Shown in pieces: positions 23,951 to 34,972 of a stretch of 64,000 bases of DNA. The position numbers were made by a program, and so were the translations under genes. The stretch comes from Steromphala cineraria. Lineage: Eukaryota; Mollusca; Gastropoda; Trochida; Trochidae. The notes under the pieces are model-generated. The model worked only from the letters and a program-made list of their open reading frames with translations, was not told the origin of the DNA and made no database searches. The stretch spans positions 59,657,227-59,721,226 of the forward strand of contig OU744732.1 of the NCBI GenBank assembly GCA_916613615.1, written 5' to 3'. Position 1 is the first letter of the stretch. Each line of letters opens with the position of its first letter.

Positions 23951-24527
23951 TGATAATATGGTTAATTGTGAAAACTCAAATAATCTTTACAAACATCTGG
24001 TGTTATGATAACCATCAAATGAGTTAATCTATATGAAAAACTTTAAACAACATTTTAACAAATCCAATCATTAACAAAAATCTTTAAAACATTTTTAGAA
24101 TGACTAAAACAGAACTGGTGATAACGCTCATTTATTGACTTTCTAGGGAACTTTTCATCAGTCACTATCTGACTGTAAAGTTAAGATAAGATGTTTAAAT
24201 GGAGAAAATATTGCAATAGAAAAAATAATTTATTAATTTTGTTTATACAATGCTTAAAAGCCTCAAAGACATCCCTAATTACATGATATTTATTGCAGAT
24301 TTTTCATTATTTCTCTGTGAACCAAGTTCTCAAACTTTCAGCAGTCGAAAACTAATGAGAAATAATTTTGGTTGATATAATAATGGTTGATGGTGATATG
24401 TATTTCTGCGTATTTTTGTGCATCGTTAATTCACAACCAATTAGCCTAAAGGCAATTCCCTTTATACACATCTTCACCAAGGTTTTACATTATCAAAGAC
24501 ATGTTCAATTCATGACATTAATAAAAG

Positions 24528-24809
24528 TCAATCGATTCTACCTATGTCAACTATGTGGAACACGATGTCAATCATCTTAGTACTATATGAGTTCAGTCCC
24601 ATGTCAACATTCAATTTCCTCACATCAACATCAATGGATGGATGCCTGTCAGAGACTTTTACCGTATGTAGACTAAAACTTCCAGGCCATCCTCTCACTA
24701 AAATGTTATCTCTGTGCGAATATATTTTCTCATGGAATAAATATTCTTTTTTAGGATCAAGTACGCACCCAAAGTCATTATTGAAAATGATCCTTAAACA
24801 GATTACATA
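24528..24809 (-). CDS. Block B2, 93-residue open segment (partial gene)
   Basis: An uninterrupted minus-strand frame without an early ATG, so it is exon-like rather than a complete ORF. Key parts are NDFGCVLDPKKEYLFHEK, then RGWPGSFSLHTVKVSDRHP, then VRKLNVDMG. The paralogue at 57400-57660 has a TGA and a 5-nt deletion in the same frame, while the shorter relatives at 49604-49755 and 61940-62091 keep the HTV...RH...VRKL.V.M core. AG before GATAAC and GTAGAA near the end are possible splice sites, but neither is compelling. The resemblance of GSFSLHTV to NAWSISLQTV in block A1 hints at a repeated extracellular domain. Family unknown. Confidence 0.4.
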   Translation of the reverse strand, partial: YVICLRIIFNNDFGCVLDPKKEYLFHEKIYSHRDNILVRGWPGSFSLHTVKVSDRHPSIDVDVRKLNVDMGLNSYSTKMIDIVFHIVDIGRID

Positions 24810-24839
24810 TTAGTTATTTTATTACTGTTATGATTTTAA

Positions 24840-26012
24840 TATTCACTCATTGTTAACCGCTTTGTGAAATTAAGGACGGCAAAACAGATTTATTGATGTC
24901 ATTGCCAAACTCGATGGCGAATTAGGTACAAACATAAAAATAAAAAATAAAAACGTCAATGGCAGGAACTAAACCAGTGTATGACATAATATTGTTTAAC
25001 ACATGAAAAAAAAAATCGAATTTCGCAAGGGAGGTGGCTCGAAAAAGTACAAGATTCTGTACTATCCAAAATAGTGTGATACAACTTTTCTACATGAAAA
25101 AAGTTTTTTCATCAAAAGCTTTTGCTAAACATAGAACAATTGATAATAAACATCTGAATTTGCTTTTCAGCAAGCAGAGTCTTTACTATTTGCAGCTTCA
25201 TAGCATACTAAGTCAGTTTTTATAAGCATAGTTAGCGATACATACTTGTAAGGGTTTATTTAAAAACTCTCTTGTCTTCGTCTTTGAACAATACTTGAGG
25301 ACATCATCATCAGTAGTTAAATACCCTTGCCACGTCTCTTCTAATAAATAAATTGACTGGCCGATTAATAGTCAAAACTTGAACTATTACTACTGATAAT
25401 TGCACTCAGATTATCGATTCGCTTCACAGTGTACACTTCATCGGGTGACATATTCAAATAAGATATCCTTTGAAATGAGAAACATAAAGTCATCGACAAA
25501 GGAACATTTTTGCTTCTCGAAATAAAATCATTTTATATGAATATTGAAAATAAACATCGCATTGACAGCACCCTATCCCAGAATTTCTCGGTTTTTAAAA
25601 GTTATTTTAACAATTATTTGATGGAACGAAACAGAAATGGTGAGAATATTGAGATGAAAGGGAAGGAAATTAAGTCCTCAAATGTCGTACATTAACCTCT
25701 ACACTCGGATAAATAAAATGATTAATGGCAGAAATAAATTTGAATGTGCAAAATTAACGGCGTTGAAAAGCTTTTGAGTTTATACACATCCTCTAATTTA
25801 CGATTAAGGTTAAATAACAATACTGAAAGCGCCATATGATGAAGTCATAAAATCCTTCTAATATTTGCTCAGGAAATGCTTCTCACTGTGTTTAACTGTC
25901 TTACTCTATAAAATTGAGATTTTGTAAAGTATAGTAACTTTTATGCTTTTTTAATTTCTTTTTATTTCTGACACTTGTGTTGCATTTTTTGTACTTTGTA
26001 CTGTAACTTTTT
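24840..26012. other. Non-coding; partly paralogous to 57.7-58.5 kb
   Basis: 24840-25240 aligns with about 57710-58105. At that point copy 2 carries a MITE, while copy 1 has about 670 bp not seen in copy 2 (25245-25915). Plus-strand frames of 61-63 residues here have no conserved counterpart. I see no gene. Confidence 0.45.
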
Positions 26013-26065
26013 ATCCCACCGGTATGTCATACCGTGGGATATAGTCATCGCCCTTTCCATCTGTA

Positions 26066-26088
26066 CGTCCGTCCGTCCGTCCGTCCGT
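26066..26088 (+). repeat. (GTCC)n microsatellite
   Basis: Five GTCC repeats at the boundary between the terminal hairpin and the core units of the pearl-like element. Confidence 0.9.
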
Positions 26089-26093
26089 AATCA

Positions 26094-26775
26094 TTTCGTT
26101 TCCGGAGCAGAACTCAAAAACCGGTCCACATATCTTTCTGAAACTTCACATGTGTATTGCCCACCTACTGAAGTGGTGCCTTTTGATATTTTCACATTTC
26201 TGAAAATTTTATTTTTAATTATTTCCATGGAAACGGCTCTTATTTGGACTCTGTTCATGAAAGGTTTCGTTTCCGGAGCAGAACTCAAAAACCGGTCCAC
26301 ATATCTTTCTGAAACTTTACATGTGTATTGCCCACCTACTGAAGTGGTGCCTTTTGATATTTTCACATTTCTGAAAATTTTATTTTTTATTATTTCCATG
26401 GAAATGGCTCTTATTTGGACTCTGTTCGTGAAAGGTTTCGTTTCCGGAGCAGAACTCAAAAACCGGTCCACATATCTTTCTGAAACTTTACATGTGTATT
26501 GCCCACCTACTGAAGTGGTGCCTTTTGATATTAACACATTTCTGAAAATTTTATTTTTTATTATTTCATGGAAACGGCTCTTATTTGGACTCTGTTCATG
26601 ACAGGTTTCGTTTCCGGAGCAGAACTCAAAAACCGGTCCACGTTTCTTTCTGAAACTTTACATGTGTATTGCCCACCTACTGAAGTGGTGCCTTTTGATA
26701 TTTTCACATTTCTGAAAATTTTAATTTTTATTATTTCCATGGAAACAGCTCTTATTTGGACATTTCATATATATA
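26094..26775 (+). repeat. Four tandem 171-bp units
   Basis: TTTCGTTTCCGGAGCAG starts units at 26094, 26265, 26436 and 26606 (spacings 171, 171, 170). Because 171 is a multiple of three, frames remain open through several units on both strands (208 and 148 residues). These are by-products, not proteins. Confidence 0.95.
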
Positions 26776-27215
26776 AGCTTATACTATTATGAACCTTGCT
26801 TGAAACATTTACAATCATCTTTCAAAGGTTTACATCTTACGATCATGTCGAACCGGTGGGATATGTCATCTTCTGATGACTCTTGTTAGAAATTAATGAA
26901 GGTTACAAACCGACTATTTTTTTCTTATTCATCCAACAAATATGTATACCTAGTGATGGTCTTTCACAAAAAACAATCGGATTTTCCTGTCAAGACAGAA
27001 CTAACGCAGAGAGATAAACAGTCAATGTCAAGCCAAAAATCACTGGAATGATTCTAAACACATATTTAAGAAAAACGTTTTATAGATAAACAAACACACC
27101 AACCAAGAGGTGTGAATGTCAAATACAAAGTAGTTAATGAACCAACTTTGCACTACTAACGTATAGTAGGGGGCTAATGGTATTAACTCTTGGCAGATTG
27201 ATATGGATGCTTTCA

Positions 27216-27419
27216 TTATGAATAGTAGATGAACAACACTAGCAGAAGCCAACAAAGCAGTAACAATGCTAATTGGTTTTGATTTACAGAAAGGCTTGAA
27301 GGGTTAGAGCATGGGTTCCAAACACAAAGTGAAATGATTGATCGACGAAGGTCAAGTGCGTATCTGTGCTGTATTCTTTTATGTGAATCATTTCTAGCAG
27401 GACTATCAGTTGACAGTAT
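27216..27419 (-). CDS. C-terminal exon-like block with hydrophobic tail
   Basis: Open minus-strand frame ending CSNPSSLSVNQNQ, then an 18-residue hydrophobic run (LALLLLCWLLLVLFIYYS) directly before the stop. That layout is typical of a GPI-anchor signal or a C-terminal membrane tail. CACAG within the frame (before ATACGCAC) could be the acceptor. The paralogue at 58873-59073 keeps the frame and stop. However, almost all base differences between the two are replacement changes, so I see no sign of protein-level selection. It could be a relic of the last exon of the minus-strand gene whose earlier exons lie beyond the 27.7 kb insertion. Confidence 0.4.
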   Translation of the reverse strand: MLSTDSPARNDSHKRIQHRYALDLRRSIISLCVWNPCSNPSSLSVNQNQLALLLLCWLLLVLFIYYS

Positions 27420-27715
27420 CTATTTAAGATATTTAAAATGATTGTAATTGTTGTTGTCAGGCAACCAATCTTTTATTTTCACTCCTTCTAGAACATGATA
27501 ATCAACGTGTTCTATTATTAAACTAAATGGACTTATGGTTTCTTGCTTGAAACTCGAAAGACCAAAGTTTAATTAAATGATATAATTGAAGACAATATAA
27601 AGCAAGACAAATTTCAGAAAACAATAAGAACTGTGGTAAATTAGGTTTTTGAAGAAAGGCAATTGCAAACTCATACAAATTTTGAAAGACTGAACCATGT
27701 CATTTCTTCAATATT
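27420..27715. other. Unique flank, paralogous to 59.96-60.23 kb
   Basis: Well conserved with copy 2 from about 27450 up to the target site of the large insertion. No gene seen. Confidence 0.6.
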
Positions 27716-27718
27716 GCT

Positions 27719-28210
27719 CACAGCATGAAACCAGGGTGAATCCAAATATTGGATTCATGCCGGATACAGCCGGATACTTACCCATTTTAAATCCGCCTAT
27801 CCGGCACCAGATACGCCACCGGATATGCTATCCGGCCGGATACTGCCATATACTCCACCGGATACCTATTTTTTCTGTTTCCGCCTATCCGGCACCGGAT
27901 ACCCCAACGGATATGCTTTCCGGCCAGATACTGCCAGACACTCCACCGGATTTGCTTTCCGGCCGGATACTGCCAGACCCTCCACCGGATTTGCTATCCG
28001 GCCAGATACTGCCAGATACACTACGGATATGCTATCCGGCCGGATACTGCCAGATATTCAACCGGATATGTTTCTCTGAGAATCTAGTTACTTACTCATA
28101 AATAATGGTCAAAATGATTTAAACTTATTCAATAACATTTACTATTTCCCTTTCCTTTCCTTCATAAAAAAATAAAATGTTATTGGAACATTTATATACA
28201 AATTGCTTAA
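27719..28210 (+). repeat. Left terminal inverted arm with CCGGATA minisatellite
   Basis: Inverse of 43561-44049 with near identity. From about 27760 to 28070 it is a GC-rich string of CCGGATA, TATCCGGC and GGATACTGCCAGATAC motifs in both orientations. Open frames across it (27697-28101, 27825-28079) are repeat artefacts. Confidence 0.95.
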
Positions 28211-28239
28211 ATAACTATGTAAATAAAATTAATGTACGG

Positions 28240-29400
28240 AATATTAACTACCAAAGGTTAAATACCAATTGTAGAGTGGGAAACATTTATATAGACCACA
28301 AAACACGAATTGCTTTCTAATAATTGTTTGCCAATCAAATGACATGAACTGTTGACAGAATTCTTGTTTTATGTAATAGAAAGTGTCAAACATTATATTT
28401 GCAAATTGCTGTTGTAAACAGTCATATGACCCAGAACTCACATGGCTAGAGTGTTGATTATGAAGTGAAATGTATGGATGATGTACAAATATTATGGCTG
28501 TAACGATTCATCGATACATACGATACAGTCGTAGCTTGGAAATCATGAGCTACCTGTATCATTATACACTAAAAAAAGATTTCACTTACATAAAAATGAA
28601 AAGAAAAATAAATGATCACTATAAACCAGCTAGTGTTGTGCAGTAACTGTAACTACAGTAAGCATGAAGCATCTGATTATAAGAGTATATGAAGTTATAC
28701 AATTTATCGTGATACATTCTGTATCGCCTGTCTGTATCTTGATATATCTCGTATCATGAGATTTCCCATTATACTCAACCCTCATGTCAAATATCATAAA
28801 GTTTTACAAGTCTCAAGACCCCAAATGTGACAACAAATGACGTTGATCTTCTAAAGTTTTACATTCTCTTTATTCTTCTTTCATTATGCCAACCTAACGA
28901 GCGTTGCAAACTTAGGAGCAGCAACTCTCTCAATACACAACAAGAACTAGTCACTAATAAAAACAAAAACAAAACCCATACAAAACAAAAAATATATCTT
29001 TACGGTATACATTATCAACTTTATAAAGCATTCACAAGTATACAAGGAAATCTATTGAGGGTTTTTCAATAAGGTTATAATGCATAATATGCAGAGATAT
29101 TCTGCTTGTCACGCTTGAATACACCTGTTGCCTCAATCTCATTAACAGGGGTCATTAATTGCTTAACTAATTGCAATTAGGCAATTAGTGTATATTGCAG
29201 TAGCACAGGAGGTGAGGGGAAGGTTGGAGTAGGGTCAAATTGCTCACATAGTGGAAGAAGTATAGTTGAGCTTATATTATATGGGTTGTTAATTTTAAAT
29301 TATACTCATTGTAAAATGCATTAGTTGTAAAGCAACCTTTGTTATGCCTTAAACAGTTGTAATGAAAGCAATAAATGCTATCACCTCAATTGAACGATAA
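28240..29400 (+). repeat. Arm repeat L1
   Basis: Continues the left arm. Landmarks are AGACCACAAAACACGAATTGC (28295), TTGCAAATTGCTGTTG (28398), GCAACTCTCTCAATACAC (28921), TTGAATACACCTGTT (29116) and ATTGCAGTAGCAC (29195). The same series occurs in direct orientation at 31.1-32.2 kb and inverted at 40.2-41.0 and 42.7-43.5 kb. It is interrupted by a separate insertion at 28488-28785. Confidence 0.85.
28488..28785. mobile_element. About 300-bp insertion inside arm L1
   Basis: This segment is missing from the otherwise collinear arms at 31.2 kb and 43.3 kb. AAATATTAT and AAATATCAT flank it (8 of 9 identical), a likely target duplication. Inside are several GATACA and GTATC motifs, including GATACATACGATACAG and CTCGTATCATGAG, partly inverted. 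Family unknown. Confidence 0.45.
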
Positions 29401-30425
29401 AGAAAAACATGATATCAATACCCCATTTCTTACAGACTTACAGGGCTAAACTTAAACAAAGAGTGAACAAACAAATTGGGGTAACAAAGAAGTTAAATGA
29501 ACATTCATTTCTGGATAAATATACAAATATGTAAATCATTAGATTAGTTAAATAGACATAAATAAATGTACATACATTGTAGATAAATCATCCCAAATAA
29601 CAAATAGTATATCAACAACAATTTGGGCATTGGCTATTGACAACATGCATAAACATTTTAGATATAAGACAATCCTAGGCCTCAAACTGTCTTATTCAAG
29701 GCTTAACATGTAGAAACAGCATTAGTTTACAGTTTACTTATATTATATTCATCGTAAAAATCTGTACAAAAGACAATTGAAAATTTGAATAATAAACTTA
29801 AATATGTACAGAAAACAATTCATTTCTTGCATCCAATCAATACTATGTTAAACTCAATCAAATACCACTTGTTATTGAATGCAACTTTTATACTTCTTAA
29901 ACTGATTGATGCGAAACAGTTGTCTATTTTAAAAAGATAAAAGAAAAAATAAGATGATAAGGACTAATGTTACTGTTATTAAAATATACAGGCAAAACAA
30001 CCCAAATAGCATTAAAATTTTAAGCACACACCCAAACTGATGAAACAAAAGGCTTAAAAATATTGTTCTTAAATATTGTGTGTCTTAGATAAAAATGAAA
30101 AGCATATTAACTTCAAAAGTCCAACTTTTTCACTTCATAGGGGAAAAAAGGTATGCAGCTTATACCAAAATGACCACAAAATCATGTTCATTCTCCTAGT
30201 AGTAGATGTTTCCTTAGGAAGGTACAAGTAAGAGATAGACAACCATATTGACAAAATAAAACATTCAATTTGATACAATGTCTTCAAGACCAAAACATAA
30301 ATTATTTACAAATATGATGCTTTTGTCACTGGGCATAAGACAATGCATCTCTGCATGTTATGCGTTTCTTGAAACCTGGCACACTTTCCATCAATTCTTT
30401 GAACTGCTAGCAGTGATGCTGAGCC
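29401..30425. other. Non-coding AT-rich interior of the large element
   Basis: No gene, repeat boundary or RNA feature recognised. Confidence 0.45.
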
Positions 30426-31109
30426 TTAGTTTTGAAATTTAGAAGACCATACTGATATGGGATTGAGGTATCCAAACTGGTTGACTGAGGGTTGAAACCA
30501 GTCAACACGTGCAAAGACATGCGTTACAGACGATGCTAACAGCTGGAGGTTACGGATGATGAAGTGCTTGATCTTGGCAGGTCGTATCCCAGTGGTTGTA
30601 GAGATACTTATGAGGTCATCTGCACAGATTGCGCAAACAATTCCATTTGCATTTAAAGCATGTCTATCTCCAACTAAGGATGAATTATTCCACTTGAGTG
30701 AGGAGACTTGTTGAGCAACACGTGAGAGTGTCTCAAGATGAATGTTCTTCTGGTACAGATGGCTGTAAACTGTCTGAAGGCACTTCAAATCATAATCATT
30801 GAGGTTCACAAATGACTCACTGCTCTCTGGAAGTTGTATTGACGAAAAGCTACTCCAAAAAGAGGGTGCAATTCCAGTTATCTCTGAGGTGGAAGCACTG
30901 AACATATCAATTGTTGATAGTGTCACATATTTTTTTAAAGTAAGTTCTGAAAGTTCGAGATATTTATCTTTAACAATTACATTTACTGCATCCAAATGGA
31001 AATTCGAAAACATACTAAATTTCCTCATGAGCTGTACTGGTAAATCCTTCATGTTCGTTGACATGTCCGAAAGCAGTCCATTATATTGAGAAACCTTTGT
31101 ATAGACCAC
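30426..31109 (-). CDS. Unrecognised 227-residue open frame inside the large element
   Basis: The longest frame in the 16 kb element and the only one with protein-like composition. It is soluble, with no membrane segment and only three cysteines, two of them in GIVCAICADD near residue 158. The end (FARVDWFQPSVNQFGYLNPISVW) recalls the C-terminal 'F-a-V-W-F...G-P...VW' signature I have seen in proteins encoded near invertebrate mobile elements; this is memory, not a search. It starts exactly at the edge of arm repeat L2, so the true 5' end may have been cut off by that repeat and the ATG may be internal. Local codon use is less AT-extreme than the flanks. It could be a decayed transposon accessory gene or a captured host fragment. 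Confidence 0.5.
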   Translation of the reverse strand: MVYTKVSQYNGLLSDMSTNMKDLPVQLMRKFSMFSNFHLDAVNVIVKDKYLELSELTLKKYVTLSTIDMFSASTSEITGIAPSFWSSFSSIQLPESSESFVNLNDYDLKCLQTVYSHLYQKNIHLETLSRVAQQVSSLKWNNSSLVGDRHALNANGIVCAICADDLISISTTTGIRPAKIKHFIIRNLQLLASSVTHVFARVDWFQPSVNQFGYLNPISVWSSKFQN

Positions 31110-31465
31110 AAAACATGAATTGCTTTCTAATTGTTTGCCAATTGTTTAAAACTCAAATGGCCAAAATGTTAATTATGACGTGAAATGTATATATGATAAA
31201 CAAAAAGAATAAAGTTTAGCAATTCTCAAGACCCGAATGTGACCATCTATGACGTTGATTTTCTTACGTTTTACATTCTTTTTACTTTACTTTCATTATG
31301 CTACACGAGAGAGTGGTGCAAACTTAGGGGCAGCAACTCTCTCAATACACACCAAGTTCTAGCAACTAAAAAAAACAAGAACGAAACAAATACAAAACAT
31401 AATAACACTGTATGGTATACAATATCAATGGTTTAAAGTATTCATAAGTAAGCAAGGCAAATGTT
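31090..31465 (+). repeat. Arm repeat L2
   Basis: Direct diverged copy of parts of L1, from TAGACCACAAAACATGAATTGC through GACGTTGATTTTC and GGGGCAGCAACTCTCTC. It lacks the CCGGATA terminal segment. Confidence 0.8.
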
Positions 31466-32170
31466 TTTCAATGAGAAACATTTATAAAGACCACAAAACA
31501 TGAATTGCTTTCTTATTGTTTGCCAATTATTTATGAAATAGAAATTGTCAGACATGATATTTGCAAATTGCTGTTGCAACCGGTCATGTCACCAAAAACT
31601 CAAATGGCCAAAATGTTAATTATGAAGAGGACGGTGTGTATGATATACAATATCAAAAAGAACAAAGTTTTACAATTTTCAAGACAACAATGTGACCAAA
31701 ACAAAACCCATCCAAACAAAACAAAAAATATCACTGTACAATATAAACTATCAATGTCTTAAAGCATTCAGTAAGCAGGGTCAATGTTTTTCAATGAGGT
31801 TATAATGCACTAATATGAAGAGACCGCCAATATTCTGCCTGTCAGGCTTGAATACACATTAAACACCTGATGTCTAGATCTCCTTAACAGACCTCATTAA
31901 CCACTTTACTGATTGCAATTAGGCGATAATTGTATATTGCAGTAGCACCGGGGTATTGGGATTAGGTTGGGGTAGGGTCGGAATGCTCAAAGAGTTGACT
32001 AAGTATAGGTGAATGTCTCTGATGCTTGTCACAGTTGTTATTTTTATATTATACTTATATTTCCTTAGATTGTATATTGCATAAGTTTAATGTCAAGCAT
32101 GATATCACGTTAACTTCCATCTTTGTTACAGACCTACAAAGCTCAACTCAAACAGAGAGTTAACAGATAT
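31466..32170 (+). repeat. Arm repeat L3
   Basis: Immediately follows L2 and starts again with AAACATTTATAAAGACCAC. It continues through the TTGAATACACATTAAAC and ATTGCAGTAGCACCGGGG landmarks to about 32170. L2 and L3 are thus a tandem pair of partial arm copies. Confidence 0.8.
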
Positions 32171-33270
32171 TTTTAGGAAACAAAAAATCAGAGCAACTTT
32201 TATTTTCAGATATAAATTAAACTAAGAAGTGAATCATGAAGTTATTAAGATAAACATAAGCAAAGTAATATGAATTGTCAATACTGCAGCCATTTATTAA
32301 AAGTGTATAACAATAATTGGGGCATTTACTATTGACAAAACGCATAAAAATAATTTTAGTTGTAAGACAATTCACTTACCGGGTAACTTTCTCAAACCCT
32401 GTGCCAAACAGGAACAGTTTTATATAGTCTTTTGAAAAAAGTAATATTCATCTTAAAACACTGTACATATGACAATTTCTTAGGAAATTGGAATAACAGC
32501 GTTAAATATGTACAGAAACCAATTCATTTGTCACATTCCACATATAACATTGTTATATTCAAATCTCTGCCCCGTTCTTGGTCAATGTTTAAATTAAACT
32601 TAATGTCGTAATAAAGTCGCAAATTAATAAACAATAAAAATTTATACCTTTCCCTCAGAATCATAACAAATTGTCTCCAAGCAAAACATTTTATTATGTC
32701 TTTCTCTGCAATAGATTTTACTACCACGTTGAAGCCAGTTATAACTGTGCTTGATTACTAATTGTTCCGCTCAATATTGATGCAGTAGCCTGTTTCAAGT
32801 GTCATTTTAGTGTATCGTTTTGAAAAAAAGGGGTTATTTAATCAAAGTTAATAATTCATCAACAAAATTTAATTTTTACACATTTTCATCAAAGTCAATA
32901 TTTTTTTAAACGTCCACAAAACTAATCATTTTGAAAATTGTTTTAATAAAAGATAATTTTTATAAAATTATTTCATCAATCAAATTTTATTTCCAAACAA
33001 GGTCAATTCTTCCTCAAAAATATTGTTCATCAAGGTTATTATTTTATCAAACAAGTAAAACATCCTATTAAAAATATTTTCATCAAAATTAACACTTCAT
33101 CGGGTGAGTCTAGTAACAATCCAAATTTCATGAAGTGAATTTAACTTTGCTAAAATGATGAATCTTTTAAAATCTCTCTTGAAATAACATGCTGAAAGCC
33201 TTCAATGAATTTGTCACATGCTGCAATATACATCACTATTGTAAAGCTTGCTTTGACGAACACAAAAACG
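32171..33270. other. Non-coding AT-rich interior
   Basis: Contains many TCATCAA/AATTTT-type runs between 32830 and 33110, which look like a decayed short repeat. No gene seen; the 67-residue minus frame at 32524-32727 is not supported. Confidence 0.4.
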
Positions 33271-33273
33271 GGT

Positions 33274-33305
33274 TGACCTGTCTGTCTGTCTGTCTGTCTG
33301 TCTGC
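33274..33305 (+). repeat. (TGTC)n microsatellite
   Basis: Tandem TGTC repeats, followed by a GC-richer stretch (CCCCCTTGACCTTGCGGCGG) that looks like the edge of an old element. Confidence 0.8.
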
Positions 33306-34283
33306 ATATCTCCCCCGTCCTGCTTGAGTGATTTATTGCCCCCTTGACCTTGCGGCGGTAACTGGTCTCAAAGGGTCTAATTATCCCATAAAAGGTATAA
33401 TTTTACTTTACCGACTGACAGATTGTTAATTAAAGTTTCACCTCAACTTTAAAATACACACATTACATTAGGCAAAATAATTTAAAAAATGACCCACCCC
33501 TGTAAGGAATTATAAGAGACTAACGTTATGAATGTTGAAAAAAAAGAGTAAAATGTTTGCTTAAAATAAACATTATTATATTCGAAAAAATATATTCTTT
33601 ACTATACCTTTGGCCACCATGTAAATCATTAAAGCTGTTACATTTTGCTGTACATATTGTCAATAAATTAGACCACTCACATAGACATTTCTAATAGTTG
33701 CTTTCTATGTCTCACTACATGTATGCCTTTCCTTATGTCTTTTCCCTCATACGTTCAACTTTCTCGCTAATCTCACTACTCTCTTTTTGGGTGGCAAAAT
33801 CATTGTGTTTAATAACTGTTGTAAATAGTTAAACCCGATAGCTCTCTCCTAAAGCAAAGCTTATACCTTCAACGTCATCTTTACAAAAGAAACAAAATCT
33901 TTCTTTAAGAATAGTGTAATCATTTCGGGACACATTGATCGCGTGAGTGGATTTGCCATAAACATAAGAAATCAGCAAGCTCCATGCACGTTTTAAGGTG
34001 CGTCTTAAACTCAGTTTAAAATCAAAGAAAATAACATTCATTAATATCATAAAAGTAACAACTATGTCTAGAAATACAGGACAATTCTTTAACAATAGAC
34101 GAAATCCATCCAATATCCCCATTGTTTCTTAGTTAGGGGCCGACTGCTTTCAAAGTCCATATTTTTAAACAATTCATAAACCACAGAAGTTGTTGTCATA
34201 GAATCCATAGATATATGTTCCATAGCTTCAAATATACCTTATATGCTGTCATACAATGTTGACCAAGTACCTTAATGAATGGG
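33306..34283. other. Non-coding; no gene supported
   Basis: A 97-residue minus-strand frame (33829-34122) lacks any recognisable feature apart from a hydrophobic patch. I leave it uncalled. Confidence 0.4.
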
Positions 34284-34345
34284 TGGCGTGTTTGCACAGT
34301 GGTCAGCGTGTTCGAGGTTTCGAATCCCGCTACGGGCTTGACAAA
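34284..34345 (+). repeat. tRNA-like SINE head
   Basis: GTGGCG...CAGTGGTCAGCG resembles an A box and GGTTTCGAATCCC a B box of the RNA polymerase III promoter, spaced as in tRNA-derived SINEs. There is no full cloverleaf, so I do not call a tRNA gene. Confidence 0.45.
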
Positions 34346-34389
34346 CTTTGTTTGCATCAGAGAACCATACTACACACAGTAAGGTTTGG

Positions 34390-34480
34390 GTACAATTCTA
34401 CACTGAATTTTAGAATTAACGTACAATTATCAGTGAAAACTTTGTAATATAAAATTTTCAAAAAACGTGCTACTGTCCCT
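34390..34480 (+). mobile_element. Fragment of TTAA-flanked MITE
   Basis: The right end of the family also found at 42132-42492, 54542-54871 and 58105-58403: ACGTACAATTATCAGTGAAAA, then AAAAAACGTGCTACTGTCCCT and TTAA. The left part is missing. Confidence 0.6.
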
Positions 34481-34564
34481 TTAAAAGACCATACATGATG
34501 ATTTAGCCGTTCTTCTTTAATCACATGATCTGTTTTCGTTTTATTGTGGAACACCTTATTATTA

Positions 34565-34972
34565 TATGAATATTTATATAGCGCGCATATCCATATACTC
34601 GTGGTTGCTCAAAGCGCTTACATTGTTTCTCCTGGTCAGTGGCATGCTTTCACCGTCTGATCATATTTTCCAATTCAACTCCCTGAGGAGTATTCAACCG
34701 GCATCCCAATATGTTGCGCTCAGGCAAGGGACCATTCTATGCCTCCCAGGGTACCATTCACAGCTGGTGAACTGAGACACATTATCAGGGCAGTTTGTCC
34801 AACACTGCTGAACGCTGATAACCGACAGCTCGGCGTATGCACGTGTTCATGCATCCACCATTCAGCCACTAACATGAGTTGCTTGGCCTGGATGGGATTC
34901 GAACTCCGGACCCGAACACCGTGAGACCGGCGCTCATGCCGACTGAGCTTTACCGTACCCAATCATGATAAA
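34565..34972 (-). mobile_element. Full-length tRNA-headed SINE (minus strand)
   Basis: Reading on the minus strand: a tRNA-like head with AAAGCTCAGTCGGCATGAG (A box) and GGAGTTCGAATCCC (B box) near 34880-34960, then a central segment with CAGCTGTGAATGGTACC, then GTAAGCGCTTTGAGCA and the tail GCGCGCTATATAAATATTC. The order matches the copy at 3668-4140. RNA polymerase III transcribed, mobilised by a partner LINE; the tail may match that partner. The 80-residue and shorter frames over it are artefacts. Confidence 0.75.

Larger units (their letters stand above)
26013..26889 (-). mobile_element. Small pearl-like (Helentron-like) element, 877 bp
   Basis: It begins with an imperfect palindrome (ATCCCACCGGTATG / CATACCGTGGGAT, 26013-26040), then a (GTCC)n tract, then four tandem 171-bp core units. 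It ends with CCGGTGGGATATGTCATC (from 26853), an inverted partner of the start, and CTTGTTAG. Copy 2 of the duplication has the empty site (CTTTTTAAATATTG near 58540), which fixes the borders between TTTTT and AAATTA. Core tandem repeats plus a tetranucleotide tract next to a terminal hairpin match the bivalve pearl family, regarded as non-autonomous Helentrons. That naming is from memory. Confidence 0.75.

Noticed and set aside
25975..26792. 208-, 148- and 74-residue frames with repeated peptides
   Set aside because: Produced by 171-bp tandem units of the pearl-like element that keep frame on both strands.
27697..28101. Proline-rich 134-residue frame and its mirror at 43593-44032
   Set aside because: Translation of the CCGGATA minisatellite in the inverted arms.
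34880..34960. Possible tRNA gene on the minus strand
   Set aside because: A and B boxes are present but acceptor pairing is not convincing, and the segment continues into a SINE body and tail.
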